NCBI GenBank assembly: GCA_963799065.1
Contig: CAWCVJ010000001.1
Coordinates: 1,302,001 to 1,366,000 of the forward strand
Origin: JAJPHW01 sp963799065
Lineage (GTDB): Bacteria; Acidobacteriota; Terriglobia; Terriglobales; Acidobacteriaceae
Length of the DNA stretch: 64,000 bases
Direction: 5' to 3'
Positions within the stretch are counted from its first letter, which is position 1; every line of letters begins with the position of its first letter. Both the position numbers and the translations under genes were made by a program. This document shows positions 16,381 through 25,177 of this stretch, piece by piece. Under the pieces are notes generated by a model, which saw nothing but the letters and a program-made list of their open reading frames with translations, had not been told where the DNA came from and made no database searches.

Positions 16381-19095
16381 ATGTCGTTAGCCTCCGGCAC
16401 GAAACTCGGCCCCTACGAAATCATCTCCCCGCTCGGCGCCGGCGGAATGGGCGAAGTGTATCGCGCCAAAGACACTCGCCTCGACCGCACCGTCGCCATC
16501 AAAGTTCTGTCATCCCATCTTTCTTCCGATCCCGAGTTGAAACAGCGTTTCGAGCGCGAGGCGCGCGCGATTTCCGCGTTGCAGCATCCCAACATTTGCA
16601 CTCTGCACGACATCGGCTCGCAGGACGGCGTCAACTTCCTCGTCATGGAGTGTCTGGAGGGCCAGACTCTCGCCGAGCGCTTGGCGCGCGGCCCGTTGCC
16701 TGTCACACAAGTCCTGACGGTCGGAATCGAAATCGCGCAAGCGCTGGAGAAAGCACACGCGCAAGGAATTGTTCATCGCGACTTAAAGCCGGCCAACATC
16801 ATGCTGACCAAGTCCTGCGCGAAGTTGATGGACTTCGGTCTGGCAAAACCCGAACTCAATATCGCAGGATCGAAAGCGCAGCCCATCACCGACACGCCGA
16901 CCATGAATCTTGCGTCGCTCACCTCGGCCGCGTCGCCCCTTACGCAGAAAGGATCCATCGTGGGGACGTTCCAATATCTCGCACCCGAAGTCCTGCAAGG
17001 GTCGCAAGCCGATGCCCGCAGCGACATTTTCGCGCTCGGCTGCGTCCTCTACGAAATGGTCACCGGACGCCGCGCCTTCGAAGGCAAATCCCAACTCAGC
17101 GTGCTCACAGCGATTCTGGAAAAAGAACCGGACTTCGTGGCGCAGCCGCAAGCGCCTCCGATGTTAGATCGCATCATCCGCGCCTCTTTGGCCAAAGATC
17201 CGGCGGACCGAATCCAATCTGCACACGACGTCGCGCTCGATCTGCGATGGATACAAGAAAGTTCTACCGATGCCGCCGCAAAACCATCGCGACAACTCAA
17301 CAAGTCTTGGATAGCAATCCTCGTCGCGCTTGCACTTGCGTTCATAACGATCGCAGGCTTCGCTGGATACCGCTGGGCCAAATCGACCGAAGAGCCCGTC
17401 ACCCTGCACGCGGAGATCCCAGCCCCGGATAAATTTTCCTTCGACTCAACCGGCGACGCCGGAGGCATGCCGGTGCTGTCGCCGCAGGGCGACAAGATTG
17501 CCTTCGTCGCTCACTCCGGCGAAACCAAGCTGCTGTGGGTGCGCTCGCTCAGCGATGACTCTTCCCAGCAACTTGACGGAACGGTGGGGGCGGCCAATCC
17601 TTTTTGGTCGCCCGACGGCCGTTACATCGGCTTCTTTGCCGGCAATAAAATGATGAAAATTCCTGCGACCGGCGGGCCAGCCTCCGCCATCGCCGATGCC
17701 CCCAACTCCCGCGGCGGCAGCTGGAGCGCGAACGACGAAATCGTTTACGCTCCGGATTTTCAAGGCGCGTTGTCGAAAGTGAGCGGCCAGGGCGGGACCG
17801 CGACTCCCGTGACCGTGCTGGACAAAACCAGGCACACCACCCACCGCTGGCCCTGGTTCATGCCCGATGGTAAGCATTTTATTTTTCTCGCCACCAGCCA
17901 CAGCGGAGGCGATCCTAAACACAACGGCATCTATTTCGCTTCCGTGGACGGCACCCAATCGCGCTTCCTCCTGGCAACCGAATCGGCGGCCCAGTATGCC
18001 TCCGGCTACCTTCTCTACCGGACCAGCGGCGCGCTGGTGGCGCAACCCTTCGATCCAGAACAAGGCATCTTATCCGGATCGGCGACGCCGCTGGTCAACA
18101 ATCTCCGCGACGACGTGGGCGTGTGGCGCAGCATCTTCGCAGTCTCGCAGAACGGACGCTTGATCTATCAGGTCGGCGGCGCGGATTCATCCCGAACCCG
18201 CCTGGTGTGGTTCGACCGCACCGGCAAAGTGCTCGCGGATTACGATCCTCAGGAAACAACGATTAACGATCCCCGCGCCCTCGTGGGCGTCCGCGATGTG
18301 CGCCTCTCGCCGGACAACAAACGCGTGGCCTTCGCCAACGGCATCGGTATTTGGACGCTCGACCTTGAGCGCAAGACCAAAACTCGTATCACCTTCGATC
18401 AGCAAGTCGTTTCCGAACCTGCGTGGTCGCCCGACGGAAAGAATCTGGCGTTTTCTGCGGAGTTATCTAACGGTGGTAACGCCAACGAAATACAAATCAA
18501 GGCTGCCGACGGTAGCGGTGCTGAACAAACAGTCGTTCCAGGTCCCCACTTTTATCAACTACCCAACTGGACGCCAGATGGTAAGTACATTGTCTACTTA
18601 TGGGGCGATGGCGGGAAAATGGTGTCCCTCTGGATGGCGCCGCTCGACGGAAGTTCGAAGCCAGTTCTCATCCTCGCGCCGCCCTCGCCCCAGTCCAACA
18701 TCTATTTCTACCGGGTTTCTCCCGACGGTAATTGGTTGGCGTATGAATCCGACGAATCCGGACAACTGGAGATCTATCTGACCACGTTCCCAGAAGCCAA
18801 AGGCAAGTGGAGGGTGTCCACAAACGGCGGAGCCTATCCCGCGTGGAGCGGAAACGGCAAAGAACTCTTTTACAAAAATCTTGCCGACGATCTTTTTGTC
18901 TGCCCCGTGACTCCCCATGGATCGGAGATCGAAGTCGGCACCTCGCAGCATCTGTTCCACGCAGCTTCGCCCGGAATCGGCGTCTCGTTTGACGCCTCCT
19001 CCGACGGCAAACGCCTGCTGGTGAACCGCGCCGAAGAAGAAGGTCAGACTCCGCTGCACCTGGTCACGAACTGGCTCGCAGAGCTCAAGAAGTGA
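16381..19095 (+). CDS. Receptor-like Ser/Thr protein kinase with PD40 beta-propeller sensor
   Basis: 904 aa from the ATG at 16381 (MSLASGTKLGPYEIISPLG), where the kinase domain starts; the earlier open codons are not needed. Hanks-type kinase (about 10-280): glycine loop GAGGMGEV (19-26), K41, HRD at 132-134, DFG at 151-153, LAPEVLQG and DIFALGCVLYEMVTG. A transmembrane segment lies at about 309-331 (WIAILVALALAFITIAGFAG). The exterior part is a TolB/PD40-like propeller with repeated SPDGxxIxF blades (SPDGRYIGFFAG, SPDNKRVAFANG, SPDGKNLAFSAE, SPDGNWLAYESD). This kinase-TM-propeller build is a hallmark of Acidobacteriota. Ligand and targets are unknown. Followed by dispersed hairpin elements. 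Confidence 0.93.
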   Translation: MSLASGTKLGPYEIISPLGAGGMGEVYRAKDTRLDRTVAIKVLSSHLSSDPELKQRFEREARAISALQHPNICTLHDIGSQDGVNFLVMECLEGQTLAERLARGPLPVTQVLTVGIEIAQALEKAHAQGIVHRDLKPANIMLTKSCAKLMDFGLAKPELNIAGSKAQPITDTPTMNLASLTSAASPLTQKGSIVGTFQYLAPEVLQGSQADARSDIFALGCVLYEMVTGRRAFEGKSQLSVLTAILEKEPDFVAQPQAPPMLDRIIRASLAKDPADRIQSAHDVALDLRWIQESSTDAAAKPSRQLNKSWIAILVALALAFITIAGFAGYRWAKSTEEPVTLHAEIPAPDKFSFDSTGDAGGMPVLSPQGDKIAFVAHSGETKLLWVRSLSDDSSQQLDGTVGAANPFWSPDGRYIGFFAGNKMMKIPATGGPASAIADAPNSRGGSWSANDEIVYAPDFQGALSKVSGQGGTATPVTVLDKTRHTTHRWPWFMPDGKHFIFLATSHSGGDPKHNGIYFASVDGTQSRFLLATESAAQYASGYLLYRTSGALVAQPFDPEQGILSGSATPLVNNLRDDVGVWRSIFAVSQNGRLIYQVGGADSSRTRLVWFDRTGKVLADYDPQETTINDPRALVGVRDVRLSPDNKRVAFANGIGIWTLDLERKTKTRITFDQQVVSEPAWSPDGKNLAFSAELSNGGNANEIQIKAADGSGAEQTVVPGPHFYQLPNWTPDGKYIVYLWGDGGKMVSLWMAPLDGSSKPVLILAPPSPQSNIYFYRVSPDGNWLAYESDESGQLEIYLTTFPEAKGKWRVSTNGGAYPAWSGNGKELFYKNLADDLFVCPVTPHGSEIEVGTSQHLFHAASPGIGVSFDASSDGKRLLVNRAEEEGQTPLHLVTNWLAELKK

Positions 19096-19111
19096 GATCT
19101 GGGTTGGACGT

Positions 19112-19139
19112 GTGTGGGGCGGACACTCCTGTCCGCCGC
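19112..19139. repeat. Dispersed hairpin element, family 1, copy A
   Basis: A 28-bp element starting GTGTGGGGCGGACACTCC; GGCGGACA and TGTCCGCC form a perfect 8-bp stem around CTCC. It is identical over 28 bp to the copy at 61221-61248 and related to the one at 59182-59209. It lies 16 bp after the kinase stop, between convergent genes. Confidence 0.8.
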
Positions 19140-19342
19140 CCTTGACCCAACTCAATCCGCCAAGAAAAACCTGTCATCCCGCGCGGTCGAAAATCCCTAC
19201 CCGAAGAAACTTCCGGTTGCCTCACCTTTGGCAGTTGAAGGGTGAGCACACTCCCCTCGACGCTCAACACTTCTGAAGAAAAACAAGCCAACTGAATGAA
19301 ACCGGCGTGTACAAATCATGCCTCCAACTCGACCGTGGACAG

Positions 19343-19440
19343 CGTTGCGCTTCAGCGCCACGACAGGATAGAAAAGTGGAAGCGTGGGGCTTCAGCCCCA
19401 CGATAAGCCAGACAAAATAACCCGCGCTTTAGCGCCCGCG
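19343..19440. repeat. Cluster of three related hairpins
   Basis: Three short palindromes centred on GCTTCAGC, GCTTCAGC and GCTTTAGC at 19349, 19389 and 19426 (spacings of 40 and 37 bp). The middle one is a perfect 9-bp stem (CGTGGGGCT / AGCCCCACG) at 19383-19402; the first has one mismatch. A-rich spacers separate them. They fill the 376-bp gap between the kinase gene and the TonB-like gene. The rest of that gap (19140-19342) shows no gene. Not CRISPR: repeat units are not identical and there are only three. Confidence 0.7.
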
Positions 19441-19471
19441 GAAAACCGCTACGGCAACACAGGTCACTTGG

Positions 19472-21532
19472 CTACCGCGTATCAATCCCGAAGCCCAGAA
19501 TCGCGTTAAGTTCAACGGGCTGAGTTCCACGCATCGCCGGACTAAATTTCCAATTGCCGATCGCCTGCAGCGCGCGGGCAATCGAGGCTTGCGTCGCGGC
19601 ATCGGGATGAGCCGGGTCAAGCACGTGCGCAGCTTTCAACGCTCCGCTGCGATCGAGAGTGTAGGAGATGACGAGCCGCGTGCGCGGCAGGTCGGCCGGC
19701 AAGGCAGTGCGAATCGGTTGCGGCGCAGTGAGTTCCTGGGCATTAAGTCCTTGCGCAGCGCGTATTGCCGACGAAGTGGGGTCGGCGTATTGCATCACCG
19801 CTGTGCCCAGCGAAGTCTTGACGTAAATGGTGTAGACCTCGTCGCCTTTCAGCGCGCCGTACATATTCAAGGCGCCGCCGGAGCGCGAAGTCGCGACGAT
19901 CGTGATGCCTGCGCCCTGCGAATGCACGCCACTATGCGACGGCGGAGAAACCGCGGGAGCGCTGCCCGCCGACCCGAAGCTGGGCAAAGTGATGATGTTG
20001 GCGCTGCCGCCATGAACGCTAACCCCGGGAACGGCGGGCTCTCCGGTATTGTTACCCGCGCCGCCGCTGCCGGTGTAGGTCGAGCTGCCCGCTTTGGCAA
20101 GTGCGTCCGCGCCCCGACCTGTTCCGTCTTTGCTTAAACCGGAGCCTTCGCCGGTTATGCCCGCGCCCGCGCCAGAAGCATGGCCGACGCCAGTCGATCC
20201 GCTGCTGCCGCCAAGTCCAGACTTTGCGGTTCCAAGTGGCGACAGTGCCAGCGATCCTGCGCTCGCATTAGGCACGGCCACCTTCGCGCCCGGCTGTGCC
20301 GATATGACGACGCCGGAGGTGGTTGCGTCGGAGGCCTTCGGCGCGAGTGCGGATGCGTCGGGCAAACTGGCCGTTTGCGAGCCTGATCCGTGCGCACTGT
20401 GGAGATCGCTCGCCGAAGGCGCGGGCGCAACGACTGAGTTCGCATCGCCAAGACTTCCGCCTCCGCGCAACGTCCGGCCCTGCGGATGAACATCCACTGG
20501 CGGCGGAATGACTCCACTATTTCCGAGCGCCCCCAAACGCCGCGATGCCACGGGAGCCGACGAACTCGCCATGGGAGGGACGACTTCGCCAGTGTTGCCC
20601 AATCCCACAAGGTTGCGGCTCGACGCGACCGAGCCGTTCACTTGCACTGGAGGCGGAACCACTTGCTTGTGTAAATCTTCTCCCAAGCCAGAGTTTCTGG
20701 TGCTCAGTTGACTCGAAATTTGTGGCGCTGGAGCCACCGGCACAGCCGTAGGCAACGTCAGCCGAGCCACATGATCCGTGGCTCGCTCCGGCGCAGAGAC
20801 GGGCGGCGGAACCACCTGCTGCAACTGCATGCCCGGCATGCGCACCGTCGTCGGCGCGCTGGGCGCTGGCGGAACAACGTTCGCGCTGAGATGCGGCGAC
20901 GTCATCAGTTGGTCAAGCTGGATCTCCGGGCTCGGGGCTACGGCCGCTGCATTCATGCTCGGAAGAGACCGTGCTGATTTTAAATTCTGCGCCGGCGCGG
21001 GCGGAGGCGTGGCCGCTTTGAACGCCAGCAGGTTGGCCACGTCGGAGTCTGAACGAGGCAAGTCGATGTGCGGCGGATCGACCACTTGGGCGCGCCTGCT
21101 TTCACTGCGTGCGACTCGGATAGTCTGTGTACGATGATGCGCCTCGCTCCCGCCGCCGTGTCCAGATAATCCTCTTCGCGTTCCGCCGCGATCCTCCATG
21201 CGCGGCAACTCATCGGCGGAATAATAGATCACGTCGTACTTCGCGGGTGCAGGCGGCTTATAAGGACGCATGTGCGCCAACTTTGCGGGGATGTAAATGA
21301 TTGCCAGGAGTAAAAGCGCTTCGATCGCCCACGTGATTAAAAAAGTCCGGTAAGGCGGTTCGCCAATCGGTGCTTCACCCGCAAGTGGTAGCGGCGAGCG
21401 TCCGAGCGCTGGGCCTAGAGAAGTGACGAATTCATCCCAGCGCGACGGCCACTCGATGAGCAGCTTCAAGTCGTCGCTGCGAATCTCGTCGGGAATCTGC
21501 GCGTCGATGGCTGGCTCTAAGATTTCAGTCAC
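19472..21532 (-). CDS. TonB-like energy transducer, last gene of the Tad operon
   Basis: 686 aa. A cytoplasmic N-terminus of about 60 residues is followed by one membrane segment (61-84, FLITWAIEALLLLAIIYIPA) and then a long Pro/Ala/Gly/Ser-rich region with repeated VVPPP and GLGxxG stretches, an extended periplasmic spacer. The last 90 or so residues are TonB C-terminal-like (TRLVISYTLDRSGALKAAHVLDP, ARALQAIGNWKFSPAMRGTQPVEL). The GTG start overlaps the DUF192 stop by 4 bp, so it is coupled to the Tad genes. No ExbB/ExbD or TonB-dependent receptor is adjacent. Whether it energises an outer-membrane step of the pilus or uptake is inference; it could also be a scaffold. Confidence 0.72.
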   Translation of the reverse strand: MTEILEPAIDAQIPDEIRSDDLKLLIEWPSRWDEFVTSLGPALGRSPLPLAGEAPIGEPPYRTFLITWAIEALLLLAIIYIPAKLAHMRPYKPPAPAKYDVIYYSADELPRMEDRGGTRRGLSGHGGGSEAHHRTQTIRVARSESRRAQVVDPPHIDLPRSDSDVANLLAFKAATPPPAPAQNLKSARSLPSMNAAAVAPSPEIQLDQLMTSPHLSANVVPPAPSAPTTVRMPGMQLQQVVPPPVSAPERATDHVARLTLPTAVPVAPAPQISSQLSTRNSGLGEDLHKQVVPPPVQVNGSVASSRNLVGLGNTGEVVPPMASSSAPVASRRLGALGNSGVIPPPVDVHPQGRTLRGGGSLGDANSVVAPAPSASDLHSAHGSGSQTASLPDASALAPKASDATTSGVVISAQPGAKVAVPNASAGSLALSPLGTAKSGLGGSSGSTGVGHASGAGAGITGEGSGLSKDGTGRGADALAKAGSSTYTGSGGAGNNTGEPAVPGVSVHGGSANIITLPSFGSAGSAPAVSPPSHSGVHSQGAGITIVATSRSGGALNMYGALKGDEVYTIYVKTSLGTAVMQYADPTSSAIRAAQGLNAQELTAPQPIRTALPADLPRTRLVISYTLDRSGALKAAHVLDPAHPDAATQASIARALQAIGNWKFSPAMRGTQPVELNAILGFGIDTR

Positions 21533-21930
21533 CGCGCGGACCCTCCAGGGTGAGCTTCACCGATCTTGATCTCAATGATATCGCCCAATTGAGTGCCGCT
21601 GGAATCGATAGTACCTTCGGGCAACTCGATCACCGAGACGGCGTGGCCGCGCACCGGTCCCAGCCGCCACGGGCGCAACGCCCGTTCGAGGTGGATCGCG
21701 CCCCGATCTCTGTCGAGATACACCACGTCGATCGGAAATCGCATGAATAAGCTATGCACACCGTGACAGGGCAAGATCCAAAGGCCTTGGCCCGCAACAA
21801 ACTGCGAAGCCCTAAGACCCATCAATCCGCAGAAGCGCGACCAGTGCCCGTCGGCGACGGAGAGGTGATCCGCCAGGGCGACTTGCCGGGTGCGATTGAA
21901 CACGTATCCTGTGGGTATGGGTAAGGCCAT
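21529..21930 (-). CDS. DUF192 family protein
   Basis: 133 aa. The DUF192 signature is visible as GLWILPCHGVHSLFMRFPID followed by VVYLD and the C-terminal VIELPEGTIDSSGTQLGDII. Most DUF192 proteins are small exported or soluble proteins of unknown role; here no signal peptide is evident. It sits between tadC and the TonB-like gene, overlapping the latter by 4 bp, so a role linked to the pilus operon is likely but undefined. DUF192 genes next to tadC-like genes are known in several lineages. Confidence 0.85.
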   Translation of the reverse strand: MALPIPTGYVFNRTRQVALADHLSVADGHWSRFCGLMGLRASQFVAGQGLWILPCHGVHSLFMRFPIDVVYLDRDRGAIHLERALRPWRLGPVRGHAVSVIELPEGTIDSSGTQLGDIIEIKIGEAHPGGSAR

Positions 21931-21955
21931 GACGCAATCCGCAAAAGCGTTTGAA

Positions 21956-22855
21956 CTAGTGTCCCACGATGGGGGAGAGCGACCGGTAAAGCTGAATCAT
22001 CGCGGGCCCAATCGTCACAAACAAAATCGAGGGGAGGATGAATAACACGAGGGGGATGATCATCTTAATCGTCGTCTTGGCTGCAGCTTCTTCGGCGCGC
22101 TGACGGCGTTCGGTGCGCAGGGAATCGGAGTGAACTCGCAACGCCTGCGCAATGCTGGTTCCGAAGCGGTCGGTCTGGATGAGCGTGCCGACCAATGCGC
22201 GGATGTCGTTGACACCGGTGCGTAGCGCCAGATTCCGTAGCGCCTCCATGCGTGGTTTGCCGGCACGCATTTCGAGGTTCACGAGATGAAATTCATCGCT
22301 CAAATCGGGATGAGCATGATGCAAATCCTCGCCGACGCGCATCATGGCTTGATCCAGCGCGAGGCCGGCTTCGACGCAGATGACGGTCAGATCGAGGGCA
22401 TCGGGAAGACCGATTGTAATGCGACGCTGTCGGGCCTTCACCATGCGCTTAAGCACCATGCGCGGCAGAAAAAATCCCAGGCCGCCGAGACCAACAATAT
22501 AAAGAATATCGGGATGAGGAAAACCAACCGCGACCGCCATGCCCAGAAGCGCGCCTAACACACGGCTTCCGACGTAGAACGTCAAGTGCTTAGGCTCGCG
22601 GTATCCGGCCTGAATGAGCCATCCCCGGGTACGCGAGACTTCGCCCGGCGAGAGTGGAACCGCCCGGCTGAGCGGGTCCATGGCTTGTTGTACGCGTTCT
22701 TTGAATGCGACTTTCTGCGGCGCTTGCGCTTTCTGCCACCCCAAAGATCGCAGCCGTGATCCAATCACCGAGGAAGGCGCGTATACCGCCGCGCCAAAAG
22801 AAAAGATCACCATTACGATGGTGAAAAAAACTACGATGGTGAGAATCAGCGCCAT
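21956..22855 (-). CDS. tadC: Tad pilus inner-membrane protein TadC
   Basis: 299 aa with the type II/IV secretion GspF-like domain: an N-terminal membrane segment (ILTIVVFFTIVMVIFSFGAAV), central IGLPDALDLTVICVEAGLALDQA and LVNLEMRAGKPRMEALRNLALRTGV, and C-terminal membrane helices ending in LYRSLSPIVGH. TadB and TadC together make the inner-membrane platform on which the TadA ATPase drives pilin assembly. The gap to tadB is 9 bp. Confidence 0.92.
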   Translation of the reverse strand: MALILTIVVFFTIVMVIFSFGAAVYAPSSVIGSRLRSLGWQKAQAPQKVAFKERVQQAMDPLSRAVPLSPGEVSRTRGWLIQAGYREPKHLTFYVGSRVLGALLGMAVAVGFPHPDILYIVGLGGLGFFLPRMVLKRMVKARQRRITIGLPDALDLTVICVEAGLALDQAMMRVGEDLHHAHPDLSDEFHLVNLEMRAGKPRMEALRNLALRTGVNDIRALVGTLIQTDRFGTSIAQALRVHSDSLRTERRQRAEEAAAKTTIKMIIPLVLFILPSILFVTIGPAMIQLYRSLSPIVGH

Positions 22856-22864
22856 GGAAAATCG

Positions 22865-23833
22865 TTACACCGTAATCGTAATCACTTTCCGAATCACAAA
22901 ATAGCCGATGGTCTGTAAACAAATACCCGCGACGACGAGAACGTGACCGATCGGGTCGGTAAACAGCGGCTTTATGAATCCCGGACTCATGATCTCCATG
23001 AGCACAACGATAATGGGAGGCAGTCCCATCAGTAACATCATGGTCAGTCGCCCTTGTGCCGTAAAGACACGTACTTGGCGAAGAATCTTAAAGCGTTCCC
23101 TGATGACGTAGGAAAGGTTGTCTAAAATTTCTGCCAGGTTGCCGCCGGTCTCGCGTTGCAGCATCACGGCTGTGACAAAAAACTTGACATCGACCAAGGG
23201 GACGCGTTCCGTGAGATTGATCAATGCGTCACGAACTGGCAGTCCGAATTTTTGCTCCTCGAATAATTTTCGGAACTCGGTGGCCACGGGATCGGAAAGC
23301 TCGCTGGCGATAAGTTCGAGCGCGGTGGTAAAGGCGTGTCCGGCACGCACCGCGCGAGCCAACGTGTCGATGGCCTCTGGAAACATTTCTTCAAACTTCT
23401 GGAAACGTTTATTTCGGCGATAGGACGCGTACGAGTATGGAACAATGGCTCCGAAGATCGCTCCCACCCACACGAACTGCGCCGATCCGACTGCAAAGAA
23501 CGTGATGGCTCCAAAAATAAGTGCGGAGACGCCGCACATGAACAGAATGTTTCCGGCGCGCACATCCAGGTCAGCCTGCGACAACATCACCTGTAGATCG
23601 GAGATGCGATCGGAGCGCCGCAGAAGGCTGTCCAGCGCGGGTATCTCGCTGAGCATTTCATCCCGTACCAGAGCCAGTTTTGGGTCAGCCGCACGTTGCG
23701 CCGGCTCAGTGTCGCTGGCCAAACGTTCGCGAAGCAACCGCGCCCGCGCGTTCCGTTCATCAAAAAGAGAGATGAGTACGAACGTCCCGATGGCGACTGC
23801 GGCGAACACAATAATGGCAAGAATGGCGATCAT
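22865..23833 (-). CDS. tadB: Tad pilus inner-membrane protein TadB
   Basis: 322 aa, GspF-like domain: N-terminal membrane segment (IAILAIIVFAAVAIGTFVLI), EEMFPEAIDTLARAVRAGHAFTTA, then VDVKFFVTAVMLQRETGGNLAEILDNL and C-terminal helices. Partner of TadC in the platform of the tight-adherence pilus machine. 21 bp downstream of tadA and 9 bp upstream of tadC; clearly one operon. Confidence 0.93.
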   Translation of the reverse strand: MIAILAIIVFAAVAIGTFVLISLFDERNARARLLRERLASDTEPAQRAADPKLALVRDEMLSEIPALDSLLRRSDRISDLQVMLSQADLDVRAGNILFMCGVSALIFGAITFFAVGSAQFVWVGAIFGAIVPYSYASYRRNKRFQKFEEMFPEAIDTLARAVRAGHAFTTALELIASELSDPVATEFRKLFEEQKFGLPVRDALINLTERVPLVDVKFFVTAVMLQRETGGNLAEILDNLSYVIRERFKILRQVRVFTAQGRLTMMLLMGLPPIIVVLMEIMSPGFIKPLFTDPIGHVLVVAGICLQTIGYFVIRKVITITV

Positions 23834-23854
23834 GTTATTTTCCGGTCTTCAGCG

Positions 23855-25150
23855 TTAGACCTCCACCCTGGATTCGAACAATCCGGGTCGGAGTTTCAGC
23901 CCCGCAGTAGCTAGCTTTTCTGCGAATTTCGGCCGTATCCCGGTCGCTTTGAACGTCCCACGCACTCTCCCTTTTTCGTCGATGCCGATGCGCTCGAAAA
24001 CAAAAATATCCTGCATGAGGATAGTTTCGCCTTCCATTCCGGTAACTTCGGAAACTGTCATTACTTTTCTGGTGCCATCGGAAAGGCGCGCGATCTGTAC
24101 CACCACATGAATGGCCGAGACCAGTTGCTGGCGCACTGCGCGTTCGGGAATATTCAGATTCGCCATGGAGAACATACTCTCCAAGCGCGCAATGGCGTCC
24201 CGCTGGGTGTTGGCGTGAACCGTTGTCAGCGAGCCTTCATGGCCCGTGTTCATGGCTTGCAACATGTCGAAGGCTTCTTCGCCGCGCACCTCGCCCACCA
24301 CAATGCGGTCGGGACGCATACGCAAACTGTTGATCACGAGTTGCCGCTGCCGCACCGCGCCTTTGCCCTCGATGTTCGGCGGACGAGTTTCCAGTCGCAC
24401 CACGTGCTCCTGTTTTAATTGCAGTTCGGCGGCGTCCTCGATGGTGACAATGCGGTCGGTATTTGGAATGTATCCCGACAGCACGTTCAACAGCGTCGTC
24501 TTGCCAGCGCCGGTTCCACCGGAGATCAAGATGTTCAATCGCCCTTTGACCATCGCCGAAAGCAGTTCCAGCATCGGCTCGGTGAGGGTCTTGTTTTCGA
24601 TCATGTTCCGCGCGGTGACGGGATCGCGTCCGAACCGCCGTATCGAGAGACATGGACCATCGATTGCTAAAGGAGGAATGATCGCATTCACGCGCGAACC
24701 ATCGGCGAGGCGCGCATCCACCATCGGCGAAGACTCATCCACACGGCGCCCTACACGCGACACGATGCGATCAATGATCTGCATAAGGTGGGCGTCGTCC
24801 TTGAAGCTCAGCCCAGTCGGCTCCAGTTTTCCAGCTCGCTCCACGTACACCCGGTCAAAGCGGTTTACCAGAATGTCAGAGACGGTGGGATCTTTGAGCA
24901 GAGGCTCGAGCGGACCCAACCCGAAGATTTCATCCAGAATTTCTCGCGCCAGCCGCTCCCGCTCGGCGAAGCTGAGGGGGACGGCCTCGCTATTGACCGT
25001 GTTGCGAATCAGCAGCAGCACTTCGTCGCGAGCGGCGTCGTTAGGGGTGCGTCCCAGCTTCTCCAGGTCGAGGCGATCCAGAATCTTCCGGTGCAAATCG
25101 GCTTTGACCTGCTGATACTCGGTGCGCTCGAACGCTTGTAAATTCGCCAT
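23855..25150 (-). CDS. tadA: Tad pilus assembly ATPase TadA/CpaF
   Basis: 431 aa secretion ATPase of the CpaF type. Walker A is GGTGAGKTT (211-219); the Asp box and Walker B are in MRPDRIVVGEVRGEEAFDML with the following MNTGHEGSLTTVHANT His box. The N-terminal domain carries LLKDPTVSDILVNRFDRVYV. It hydrolyses ATP to assemble Flp-type pili from the cytoplasmic face. It follows cpaE by 27 bp. Confidence 0.95.
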   Translation of the reverse strand: MANLQAFERTEYQQVKADLHRKILDRLDLEKLGRTPNDAARDEVLLLIRNTVNSEAVPLSFAERERLAREILDEIFGLGPLEPLLKDPTVSDILVNRFDRVYVERAGKLEPTGLSFKDDAHLMQIIDRIVSRVGRRVDESSPMVDARLADGSRVNAIIPPLAIDGPCLSIRRFGRDPVTARNMIENKTLTEPMLELLSAMVKGRLNILISGGTGAGKTTLLNVLSGYIPNTDRIVTIEDAAELQLKQEHVVRLETRPPNIEGKGAVRQRQLVINSLRMRPDRIVVGEVRGEEAFDMLQAMNTGHEGSLTTVHANTQRDAIARLESMFSMANLNIPERAVRQQLVSAIHVVVQIARLSDGTRKVMTVSEVTGMEGETILMQDIFVFERIGIDEKGRVRGTFKATGIRPKFAEKLATAGLKLRPGLFESRVEV

Positions 25151-25177
25151 AACTAAATTTATTGAGGCTCCGTCGCG

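Noticed and set aside
19343..19440. Regular spacing of three palindromes suggested a small CRISPR array
   Set aside because: The repeat units are not identical, only three occur, the spacing differs (40 and 37 bp), and no cas gene is in the window.
20094..20751. Several long open frames on the plus strand within the TonB-like gene
   Set aside because: They are shadows of the Pro/Ala/Gly-rich, GC-rich spacer of the minus-strand gene.
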